Source of the DNA: Halopenitus malekzadehii
GTDB lineage: Archaea > Halobacteriota > Halobacteria > Halobacteriales > Haloferacaceae
Assembly (NCBI RefSeq): GCF_900108505.1
Contig: NZ_FNWU01000005.1
Location: forward strand, 90,914-154,913
Direction: 5' to 3'
Length of the DNA: 64,000 bases
The stretch's first letter is position 1, and every line of letters starts with the position of its first letter. Under the pieces are notes generated by a model. It saw only the letters and a program-made list of their open reading frames with translations. It did not search any database and was not told where the DNA came from. Both the position numbers and the translations under genes were made by a program. Of the stretch, positions 1 to 9,200 are shown in pieces.

Positions 1-3000
1 ACGGTCTAAGCACTGTGTCGGTGTTCTCCCGGATTCCAGCTAATCCACCTTTTTTGCTTTTGAATGACAAGATGGCGTTAGCAATTTGAAAACCACAATC
101 AGTATTTTGCGTAATCACCTTCTTTGTGAGTTGCTCCCATTCATACCAGTGACCATCGATATTGATTGGCGAATCAGCTTTAACAAGCTCATTATGTGTT
201 AATGCATCTACAATCATATCCTCGTGGAGAGATGGTGGATCATCCTGCCGGTAGTAATCGTATGCAAGGTTGACTAATACTCCTGCAGCTTGTCCTGAGT
301 CCTCGTTTAGCAAATATTGGCCAATCTCTAAGAAGACATCCTCATCCAAATCGCCGTTTCGGGCAATAGTGCCAACTTGTTGGAGCGTGCCTATCGGGAT
401 TTCATCTTGTCTCACTGCTCTAAATATCATTTTCACCGCCCGAACCGTCGGATCAGCGCGGCGCACGAGAAACGGGAAAAAAGAAATTAACTGTTCATCA
501 TTGCGTAATTTCGAAAATACATCACGTGGAGAATTACAACACTCATCAACGATCTCTCCGAGATACGCACCGAAGCATGCCAACTTCGCGTCTTCATTAA
601 CTTCTCGTAGCCCATCTAGAAATATTGGAATTAACCTTCCTTCAGGATCACGTTTTCCTAACTCTTCCCCAAAGGAAATTAAGTTTTCTGAGGAATCCTT
701 ATGTAACCACTCCAATTCTCCTCGTAATAATTCAGGGTTGTCAACAGCCTCTTCTGCCAAGACACCAATTTGCTGATCAGCGAGTTCAGCCCGATCTTCC
801 TGTCTTGCTACAAACCCTTGTACACCAACAAATCGATGAAGCCGAGTATGAAAACTTCGATATGTGACTTCCTTTTCGAAAGTTACCCATTCGTCCCGCC
901 AAGGACAATCGTCGTCAAAATCCTCAACGATACGACCAACTGCGGTCAATATCTCTCTTGTATCTACATCGTTCCGCTCTAGGAAGTGTGTGTACGTTTC
1001 GCGGACCACTGGTGAAATTATTTCCCATTTTGCCATCCGTCGTCCATTGGTCACTAGAATATCCACCGCCTTGTCAAAGTGCTCCTGATCAAAATCATCA
1101 ATATGTTCCTCGACCTTCTTCCAGATCGTAATAAGATATTCGGCAACATCATCGGAAGTGTCTGGTTCCCAGAAATCAGGCGCACGTTTCGCACCTTGCC
1201 GATGGGGGATCCCCCCACCACGACTACCACCGAACGAAAGAACGTGTTCGGCACACTCTAAGCATAGCCGATGTGCGTTTTTTGATTCAGAATCAAACAG
1301 CTCTAGCAGAATTGGTAATCGATCGCTCGGCGGAACTTCTGTTGGTGAGTGTGGGCCTAGTTGCGAAGTGAATAATTCTACGAATATTCCGGTCGAGTTA
1401 TTACTATATTGATAGTCGTTTTCTGCTAATGCAAGCCTTCTCAATAATTCAGCTGCCTGGAAAAAACAATTCTCCCAGACTGCTATTCGACGTAAACTCT
1501 CCAAAATCACCCGCCTATCTTCAATCCGTTCTAGATCTTCTTGATCTCGTGAACCCAAAAATTCCTGTAATGCAATTAATGCCTCATTTGGCGTGATCTC
1601 AACTAATCCCCGAAATACCCATCCATACTGCCCACTGAGGCCCGTAGGCGTAAACCAATCAATTTCTCGGAGTAGTCTCTTTGACCATTTTTGAACCTCT
1701 GGAACGGTGTTCGAATATGGAATTCGTTCAACAAACCCAGACTGTAATGACGCTGGCATTTCAACGAGTAATCGCTGAAGATGTGCTTGGTTATGCTGAA
1801 TAGATTCCTTCATTAAGAAAGCAGCTAAAGGAATCAACCTAAGGGAGAGCGTTTCATCGCCCTGAAGAACACCACGATCCTTTTCATATTTAACAACTCG
1901 CTGGATTTCGCTGCGAGAATAATCCTCATCCAACTCGAATACTTCGATTAGCCATTCTTGTTGGGCTATATCTCGGGGATTGTTTTGATGCCAGTGGACG
2001 CGGTTGAAAAATGCAAACGGCGTGATAATCCGCTTAGCATCCGTCACATTAGGGGCATTCGGTTCACTTCCAACGAGTAATCGCTCAAATATTATTGAAT
2101 CAGTCACCTCTAATATGCTATCATCAATTTGGCGTTCGACAGAGTTACTCGCTAATAATAACGCCATTTCGGGAAATCCATCGGAGATACGCGCAAACCG
2201 ATCAGTCGTATGTCCTGGTAAATCTGGAAATTCCCCATTTAGAATCTGTTTTAATTCATCGGTTTTCATTCGACGAACCGTTTTCCGGAGATCTGCAGGA
2301 ACTTCTCGGAAATCATCAGAAATCGTGATGAACGCTAAACGGTCGTATGATCTATACCGATTGTAGATTTCTCGGTGTTGCTCCCCTGAGCAATCATCAA
2401 GCACCACTATCGCTTGCCAGGAGTCGTCGTTCTCTAATCGTGCCGCCAATTCACTTCTGATGAATTGGTCTGCCTTAACGTAAATTACGAGATTAGCAAT
2501 CCGTTCATCGGAGACAGTCTCATATACTAATCGAGTTTTCCCTAGGCCAGATATTCCCTGTACTCTACAGACAACTGCTTCATTATGCTCGTTGAATTCT
2601 TCTCCCCGTTTATGAATCGCGTTCCGTAGATGGATTTTAATCTCTTCACGGGCCTCTGATTCAACGTAATCCTGAGGGAACCAAATCTCCCGGCGATCTG
2701 CCCATTTTTCGATTCCTTTGCCAACACCACCACTGGGTCCATAAGTGTGAATTAAGCTTGGAAAGTGATTGACTGCGCTAAGCAACTCCGAGAAGCTATA
2801 TACGTCAACATTGATGTCCACAAATCCTTTCTCTTCAAAGACCGCTTGGATTGCTTCAATTCGCTTGGTACGGCCTTGGGGTTGGAGATGGCCAAAGGTT
2901 ACTAATACGTAATTTCCATCCTCTTCGATTATCTCAGCCAAATAGGGTTTGAGATTGCCGTTATCATCTAGGACAGCAGTACGACATTCTGATTCGGTTA

Positions 3001-3262
3001 GTCGAGTAGATTTAATTTCGAATCCGGTTCGCCCGGTCGGGAGTAATCCGGTGTGTTCGAGATGGGAAATGTCAGCAGGCAGTTTTGCTTCAGCATCGAT
3101 CCCACCGTCTGGTTCGTGAATATTTGCACTCAAGTGTGTATCTACCCGGTGATTTACGCCAGCGATAGCGGCTTCAAGTAAGTCCTTGAAAAATTTTTCA
3201 GCGTCACTCGGTCCAAATTCTGATAGGTCCGAGTCAATTAATTCAAGCCCGCGCCGTCTCAT
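1..3262 (-). CDS. STAND-type NTPase with N-terminal PD-(D/E)XK-like domain (partial, runs off window)
   Basis: I translated this frame by hand; it is open from the ATG at 3260-3262 to the window edge (1087 codons), so the C-terminus is missing. Residues 1-125 look like a restriction-endonuclease fold: GGID (Asp56) is followed by FEIKS (Glu82, Lys84). A P-loop GISGLGKTRL lies at 236-245 and a Walker B-like IVVLDD at 285-290. The long remainder is helical, as in the sensor regions of STAND proteins. Nuclease-STAND-repeat order is known from antiviral Avs-type sensors, so phage recognition followed by nucleic-acid cleavage is the inferred role. The gene is clearly more AT-rich than most of the window, which fits lateral transfer. 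The nuclease could instead be a non-cleaving binding module. Confidence 0.75.
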   Translation of the reverse strand, partial: MRRRGLELIDSDLSEFGPSDAEKFFKDLLEAAIAGVNHRVDTHLSANIHEPDGGIDAEAKLPADISHLEHTGLLPTGRTGFEIKSTRLTESECRTAVLDDNGNLKPYLAEIIEEDGNYVLVTFGHLQPQGRTKRIEAIQAVFEEKGFVDINVDVYSFSELLSAVNHFPSLIHTYGPSGGVGKGIEKWADRREIWFPQDYVESEAREEIKIHLRNAIHKRGEEFNEHNEAVVCRVQGISGLGKTRLVYETVSDERIANLVIYVKADQFIRSELAARLENDDSWQAIVVLDDCSGEQHREIYNRYRSYDRLAFITISDDFREVPADLRKTVRRMKTDELKQILNGEFPDLPGHTTDRFARISDGFPEMALLLASNSVERQIDDSILEVTDSIIFERLLVGSEPNAPNVTDAKRIITPFAFFNRVHWHQNNPRDIAQQEWLIEVFELDEDYSRSEIQRVVKYEKDRGVLQGDETLSLRLIPLAAFLMKESIQHNQAHLQRLLVEMPASLQSGFVERIPYSNTVPEVQKWSKRLLREIDWFTPTGLSGQYGWVFRGLVEITPNEALIALQEFLGSRDQEDLERIEDRRVILESLRRIAVWENCFFQAAELLRRLALAENDYQYSNNSTGIFVELFTSQLGPHSPTEVPPSDRLPILLELFDSESKNAHRLCLECAEHVLSFGGSRGGGIPHRQGAKRAPDFWEPDTSDDVAEYLITIWKKVEEHIDDFDQEHFDKAVDILVTNGRRMAKWEIISPVVRETYTHFLERNDVDTREILTAVGRIVEDFDDDCPWRDEWVTFEKEVTYRSFHTRLHRFVGVQGFVARQEDRAELADQQIGVLAEEAVDNPELLRGELEWLHKDSSENLISFGEELGKRDPEGRLIPIFLDGLREVNEDAKLACFGAYLGEIVDECCNSPRDVFSKLRNDEQLISFFPFLVRRADPTVRAVKMIFRAVRQDEIPIGTLQQVGTIARNGDLDEDVFLEIGQYLLNEDSGQAAGVLVNLAYDYYRQDDPPSLHEDMIVDALTHNELVKADSPINIDGHWYEWEQLTKKVITQNTDCGFQIANAILSFKSKKGGLAGIRENTDTVLRP

Positions 3263-3512
3263 TCCCTGTCGTTTGACGCGGATAATGCTTAATAGTACTT
3301 ACTTAGTGGGTAGCGGTGCTGTAGCGGTGATCTTTGATTTTGACTTCTTCAGTAGGACAGCAAAGCAGCTCCAGTATAGTGGTAACATATGTGTAGACAA
3401 TTAGATTGATTGGAATTATTGGGCTCAGGTCGGCGTTGAATTCACTCTTTTTCTGAATCGATCCGACTCGTCGACACTAAGAAGATACTGGCCCATTTCT
3501 AAGAAGTAAGAT

Positions 3513-4475
3513 ATGGATAAGAGGATCGCAGAAATCGAAGAACACGAACTCCGATCGGTGTGGGAGAACGAGGAACGGGATTTCACTCGATGGCTGACCG
3601 AGAATATTGACTTGCTGAGTGCGGAACTCGGGATTGAAATCGAGGACGCGCGTGCTGAAGAAGCGATCGGGGATTTCTCAGCAGACATCGTAGCTCGGGA
3701 GATGAACACTGGTGAGACTGTCGTCATCGAAAACCAGTATAGCAAAACGGATCACGACCATCTGGGCAAACTGTTGACGTACTCGGCCGGAAAGCGAGCT
3801 GGATTCACGATGTGGCTGGCTGAGGAATTCCGACCAGAACACCGGAGTGTACTGGAATGGCTCAACGAAAGCGGGCCGAAGGACGTGAAATTCTTCGCTA
3901 TCAAACCTCGTGTGGTGAGTATTGAGGGTTCAGAGAAGCGAGGATTCGAATTCGAAGTGATCGTCGAGCCGAACGACTGGGAGCGAGAGTTGAGCGATGA
4001 GCAGTCACTCACAGAGACTGAAAAGGGCTACAAGGAATTCTTCGCTGACTTGGTTGAGGCATATGCTGAACGGCGGCCGAGTTGGTACAAACTGACGCCC
4101 GGGCCGCGCGGGTATATGACGTTCAGTGCAGGGATTTCGGGGGTCAGTTTCGGCTGGGTTTTCCATCAAGGCCCCGAGTTCTCGATCGAGCTGTATATTT
4201 CGACTTCGGAGAAGGAGCGAAATGAGGCGATCTTTGAAACGCTGCAGGATGATCGTGAGGAGATCGAATCGAATCTGGATGTTGAACTCGTGTGGCAGCA
4301 GTTGCCTGAAAAGCAGGCCTGTCGGATCAAATGGCCGAAACCGATCGAAGGGAAAATCACGGATCTAACCCCTGAACAACAGGCCGAGTTGATTGAATGG
4401 GGAGTGGATGCTATGGAGATATTCCAAGATGAATTCGAACAACGCGTTGCGAAGATACAGAGCCCGGGTTTGTGA
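3513..4475 (+). CDS. DUF4268-type nuclease-like protein
   Basis: This 320-residue soluble protein has a PD-(D/E)XK-like N-terminal part: SADI (Asp58) in a beta strand, then VVIENQ with Glu73 and Gln75 where E-x-K is usual, then a helix HLGKLLTYSAG. Residues about 180-320 match the pattern of DUF4268, including an aromatic GVSFGWVF strand and a helical end. Standalone proteins of this type occur in prokaryotic defence islands and their substrate is generally unknown. The gene converges with the HEPN gene downstream and diverges from the STAND gene upstream (250 bp apart), so it is probably transcribed alone. Its GC content is normal for the window, unlike the AT-rich genes on either side. Family assignment is by motif recall and not by search. 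Confidence 0.7.
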   Translation: MDKRIAEIEEHELRSVWENEERDFTRWLTENIDLLSAELGIEIEDARAEEAIGDFSADIVAREMNTGETVVIENQYSKTDHDHLGKLLTYSAGKRAGFTMWLAEEFRPEHRSVLEWLNESGPKDVKFFAIKPRVVSIEGSEKRGFEFEVIVEPNDWERELSDEQSLTETEKGYKEFFADLVEAYAERRPSWYKLTPGPRGYMTFSAGISGVSFGWVFHQGPEFSIELYISTSEKERNEAIFETLQDDREEIESNLDVELVWQQLPEKQACRIKWPKPIEGKITDLTPEQQAELIEWGVDAMEIFQDEFEQRVAKIQSPGL

Positions 4476-4710
4476 AGTACGTCTTGTTCTAATTAGATTA
4501 CTGCCAGACCCTGTCTATTCAAGACTATGTCTTTCTCAACACTCGTTAGTCACCTTGTTTTCAAAGCTCATATCTTTCGGTTCTGTTGAAACCCTCAGAA
4601 GCCGACCCAAACAGATTGACGAATACAGAGTCATTTAGCAGAAGTCTATCAAATTATATTCCAGATCTATCTATACCTTATGGTGCGAGGAATTATATAA
4701 TATCTGCAAT

Positions 4711-6087
4711 TCAGCGGTTATTAGGATTGTTTGCATCTCTTGACTTATATTGGTTTGTTATTTTGTGTAATAAGTAGAGTTCGCGATGAATTCGCTTTCT
4801 ATTCTTTTGAATCTCAGACACATCTCTTCCGGCATTATCCAGATAGAATTTGAAATCATCGATGTCCCAACTATTATAATTTATACAGTATAGATCAATT
4901 AATCCCTCTAGAAGTGTTTTGGCTAAATTTTTATTTTCTTTTGTTATCTCTTCTTCTTCTATATCATGCACGATACTGTTCCTCTTTTTAGCTATTCTGT
5001 CAACTCTTGCGTCAAATAGGGGCTGGTGCTCTGATCTGAACAACGATTTTGATCTTTTAGCGACTGCTTCCATTGTCTCCTGGCTATTATTAGATAATGT
5101 TAAATTTTCCATTCCTCGCCAATAATTTAGAAATGCATCTTTATCATCTGGGTCTGTTATTCCTGCCTGAAATGCCCGGAATGCCTTCTTTAGTTCAGGT
5201 GCAATTTGAGTCATATTTTCATTAAATTTTGGGAGTTCATCAAAGACTTGTTTGTATCGTCTGCCTTTCCAACCAGAAATACGTAGTCTTTCCCGAGGTT
5301 TAATGTCAGTTTCATACCGAAGGTGGTCATATGATCCATTCTTGAACACAAGGTAAATGAAGGGCTTTGTAAGGTCGGACCATCCAGATCGCCAAATTGA
5401 TCTAGAGGATGACCAACCCTCAACCTTATTTTTATAAACGGAGTAATTAATTTGCCCTAATAATAAAGATAGTGACTCATCTAACACTTCCATAGTATAT
5501 TCAATATCATGTGCCTCGTGGGTGAACTTCCAAAAAGTCTGGCGAGTCCCCTTAATCTCGTTAGGTGATTCTTCTATAAATTCCTTGAATTCATCTGTTG
5601 ATTCAGCTGCCTTTTGATAAGTGGTTTTCCAATTATTATAAGAGATTCTCTCAATGGTCGTTCTCGCTATCTTGTACTCATTTGGTGGCCCGTATTTTTG
5701 CTGAAAGGTTAGGTGCAGTGGAAAGACAACAGTATACGTCTCTAGCTGTTTCATATTCCACTTCGATTTGAGCATACCAACTCCTCTTTTGAAATCATCT
5801 ACAGGATCTTCACTGAATTTTAAAAAATTAAGTAGATTCTTGAGTTCGTCTTTTATTTTATAATCTGATATAGAATATTCCTCATTATCTATACCTAGTT
5901 CGTCAACAATAATTGAAAGGATAGAATTGAGTCTGGTTATATCGTGTCCAGATGTTCTAAATCCAGTTGTCTCTTTACTGATACAATCAACTGCCGAAAT
6001 GACATAGTCATCCAAGTCAGGCACCATATTCTGATAGATGATATTCTTTTGTTGACCATTTATAAAATTGGGTAATACGACCCACAT
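4711..6087 (-). CDS. HEPN-domain protein (candidate defence RNase)
   Basis: The protein has about 458 residues. ATG at 6087 is preferred to the GTG just before it. The C-terminal third carries an ApeA-like HEPN signature: a helix with FLNYWRGMENL near 320-330 and RNSIVH at 370-375, which is the R-x4-H motif of HEPN ribonucleases. The first 300 residues are not recognised; they contain no membrane segment and could be a sensor. HEPN proteins commonly act as toxin-like RNases in abortive defence. The gene follows the large GHKL/DUF3883 gene on the same strand after 157 bp, so the two may be co-transcribed. It is strongly AT-rich with A/T-ending codons, unlike the upstream gene, which suggests separate acquisition. 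Confidence 0.7.
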   Translation of the reverse strand: MWVVLPNFINGQQKNIIYQNMVPDLDDYVISAVDCISKETTGFRTSGHDITRLNSILSIIVDELGIDNEEYSISDYKIKDELKNLLNFLKFSEDPVDDFKRGVGMLKSKWNMKQLETYTVVFPLHLTFQQKYGPPNEYKIARTTIERISYNNWKTTYQKAAESTDEFKEFIEESPNEIKGTRQTFWKFTHEAHDIEYTMEVLDESLSLLLGQINYSVYKNKVEGWSSSRSIWRSGWSDLTKPFIYLVFKNGSYDHLRYETDIKPRERLRISGWKGRRYKQVFDELPKFNENMTQIAPELKKAFRAFQAGITDPDDKDAFLNYWRGMENLTLSNNSQETMEAVAKRSKSLFRSEHQPLFDARVDRIAKKRNSIVHDIEEEEITKENKNLAKTLLEGLIDLYCINYNSWDIDDFKFYLDNAGRDVSEIQKNRKRIHRELYLLHKITNQYKSRDANNPNNR

Positions 6088-6244
6088 CACACAGTCACCG
6101 CTACATCGTCACAGTAACTCTCCCGCAATAGGGATTGGAAGAGGGTTGGTTCATTACCAATCAAACCAACAGCGGTGAACTCAGCCCCTGTTTGTCAGCA
6201 GACCACTCCAGAAATACCACTTCGATGATAATAGAGCCATTGAT

Positions 6245-9200
6245 TCAGAGATCGATTGATTCGTCGCTATCCTGGACGTAGATGATGAGTCCGTCGTGGC
6301 CGTAACCTTGGACCCGAAAGCTGTTGACTAATTCAGGGAGTCCGTCAAGCTCACTGGTCAGGTCCACAGCTTGTCGTCCGGATTGAACACCCAACAGCCG
6401 CCACGAGCCCTGATACAGGGTTTGCTCTGTATCGTCGGTCTCAGATGAGTGCAAGACTTTGCGATAGACCCGGAGCTGGTTTTGGGTCAAGTGTACCTTG
6501 TATGGGCCTTCATCGCCCAAGCTCTTGATTTCGTATCGAACGGGCTCGATCTCGTCACTGGTGCGTTCCAGCCCGAGCATATCGTACCCTGCACCATCCC
6601 ACACGCTTGAGATGTGGAGACCGGATTCGAGGGCTTCATCGCTACCTGTTTCGTGCCATTCTCGAAGGCCGCGTTCCAGATTTTCTGCAGTCCGGCCCGA
6701 GGATGGAATCACTGATAGAAGGCTCTCCAGAGCCTCATCAAACTCTCCTCGTGTCTTCGCATCTTCGAGAAGTTCTACAGTCTGCGTGGTAATCCACGAT
6801 GCGGCCGCTCGCTCAGCTTCGTCACCAACTGATTTCGTATTCTTCCATTCAGATTCGAGGTCTTCGATCTCTACGATTCCGTTTTCAGTTTCGTTCGGAT
6901 CACCTTCGGACAGCCTTGGTCGACCCCAGCCAAGATCCTTTGTGGTTGCCACGTTCTCGACGGGTTCGTACTGCGGTGAGAACTCAATTAGCCGATCTTC
7001 GACTTCTTCGGGGGCTGGTATCGCCGCTTCAGGGAGTGATCCGCCGAATGGGTCCCCTCGTAGCCATTCGATGACGGCCCGTGTCGGGTCGAAGGCGACT
7101 CGTCGAGACGCATCTTCAGTGATGTATTCCTGCAAGCGAGCTTCGAGTTCATCGTCAGAGAACGCTACCTCGATGTGCTCGTCTATGAGGTGCTCCAAGA
7201 ACGGAATAAGTTGTTCCCACTTCGTGAACCACGCGTCCCATTCCGCTCGGTGTGTCTGGCCACAGGAGAACTGTGGCCGGAACGGCTCCTGAGCGTCTGT
7301 CAAGTCTATCGATCGTAACGCAGCATTCACGTCAGCAGCGGTAAGGGACCATGAAACCGCGGTCACATCCACATCATCAGGATCGATATGAGAAAGACGG
7401 TTCCACGAGTCACGAACCTGAATATCGAGTTCAGATAGCGTCGTCCGTACCCGGCGACGTAGCTCCTCGTGTTCTTCATCATCGAGTTGGCGGAGATGTC
7501 GCTCGTAGGCGTCAACCAAGGAGATTGCGTCGCGTTTCTCCAAGAGTCGTTCGACACGGCTGACATCATCTGACTCGTAGCCGCTGAGGGCCTGACCGAA
7601 GAGTGGGCCGACGCCAGTAGCGGAATCCTCAAGCAGCAGTTTAGCTAACGGCTCACCGAATTCATCAAGCGGTGGTGAACCTGTGGTTCCGTCTGGCGTA
7701 TCAAAGATAATCGTCGGTGGGTCCGGTTGCAGATAGAGCGCGTGATTGTGAGTGTTCTTGTACCGCGTTGCAGTCAGTGACTCTTCCCCGCCGAGAGTTG
7801 CTTGGAATTCGATCCATGCGTTCTCAACGGAACGAATCGTGCTGCTTCGCCATCGATCAGCCGCCGTCGCCGGGTCAATATCAACTTGGTTTGTCGTACT
7901 GGCGAGGGCAAGCAGATGCGCGATGATTGGTCGAAGTTGCTCTTCGAGGTTCTGAACGACTTCCACTTCTTCGCTGCCCCGGTGGGCTGGGTACACCTGA
8001 CGTGAAATATCAATCTCGCGTGCGGCCAGTGGCTCATATCCTCGAAGAGTCTCAGTCCCGACCGTCGCTGCAGCCAGCGGCACCGCTGGGAAGAACCGGC
8101 GCATTTGATCTCGGGCGGTGTTTGTCGTTGGAATCCACACATCTTCGTCCGGTTCATACCACGCTAATCCTCGTTCAGCAAGCGCTCGTGGTTCGTCGAC
8201 GGGTCGATACCCGAGGATGGGGATCTCCCGGTCGTCTCCTTCAGGGTCGTGTTCTCGGCAGATCGTGTTGAGAAGACGGTCGAACAACCGAGTCAAGGCC
8301 TGCCGTGCACGTGGGTTTTCTTCGATCTCGTCTAACCGATCCGCTGTTAGTGAATGTACCTGAGTCAGTAGTCTGAAAGCTGGTTCTGCAGCGTCTCGTC
8401 CGAGACTATCCATATCGGTCCCGCTGACCGAATCAAGGGCGATCAACAACTCCTGTGAGAGTGGAGCTTCCTTCGACACACTCCAGAGTACGGACGGGAA
8501 CTGGCGCTGTTGTCGGGAGACAAGCGTGAGCTCTGCCGGTGCAATCCGATCTGGTGGGCCTTCAACGAGGAGCGGTGGTTCTGCTTCCCCTTCAGCGTCA
8601 CCGACTGGGAACCAGGCTTGATTCCGAAGTGCCGGAAGGATCTTGATTGGCCGTCGCCCTTGCTTTTCCTCGTCTAATTCGTTCCGTTCAGCTTCAATGA
8701 TGTCTGCAAGCCACGAGTCCCAAGCTGCATCAAGCGATGTTAGCCACGCAGCCGGATCAACCGAGTCTGAAGTCGCAGGTTCTGTTCCGAGACGGAGTGG
8801 GTTCCACTCCGTCCCTGCTGCAACTAACACCGGGGGTGCGTCGCGGGGCGCAACCGTTCCGTCCTCACCCCCTTCGACTAACGTGAGTCGAACCCCATCG
8901 TCTGGACCGGGCGGTTCCGGCGTTACTCCAATGAACGCGAGGAATGAATCCAGATCTGCATTTTCGGGGAGTGAGGGGAGTTTTTCGGCGGCAACACGAT
9001 CTCGTGTGAGTTGACGTGCTGGTTCCCACTGTCCATCTATCGTCGGGAGAAACAGCGTTGCGATCGCACGGCCGGCGGACCGCGCATTATCGCTATAGAC
9101 ATCGTCTCTAATTGCTCGCCATCCTGGTCCATACGTATCCGTTTCTGCCGGGGGAGCTACACTGCCTTGCGAGTTGAGTGCGAAGAGATCCATCGTGAAC

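Noticed and set aside
270..2366. Plus-strand frames in the first 2.4 kb
   Set aside because: They lie opposite the continuous minus-strand STAND gene, and their composition (Ser/Arg/Asn-rich) is typical of shadow frames.
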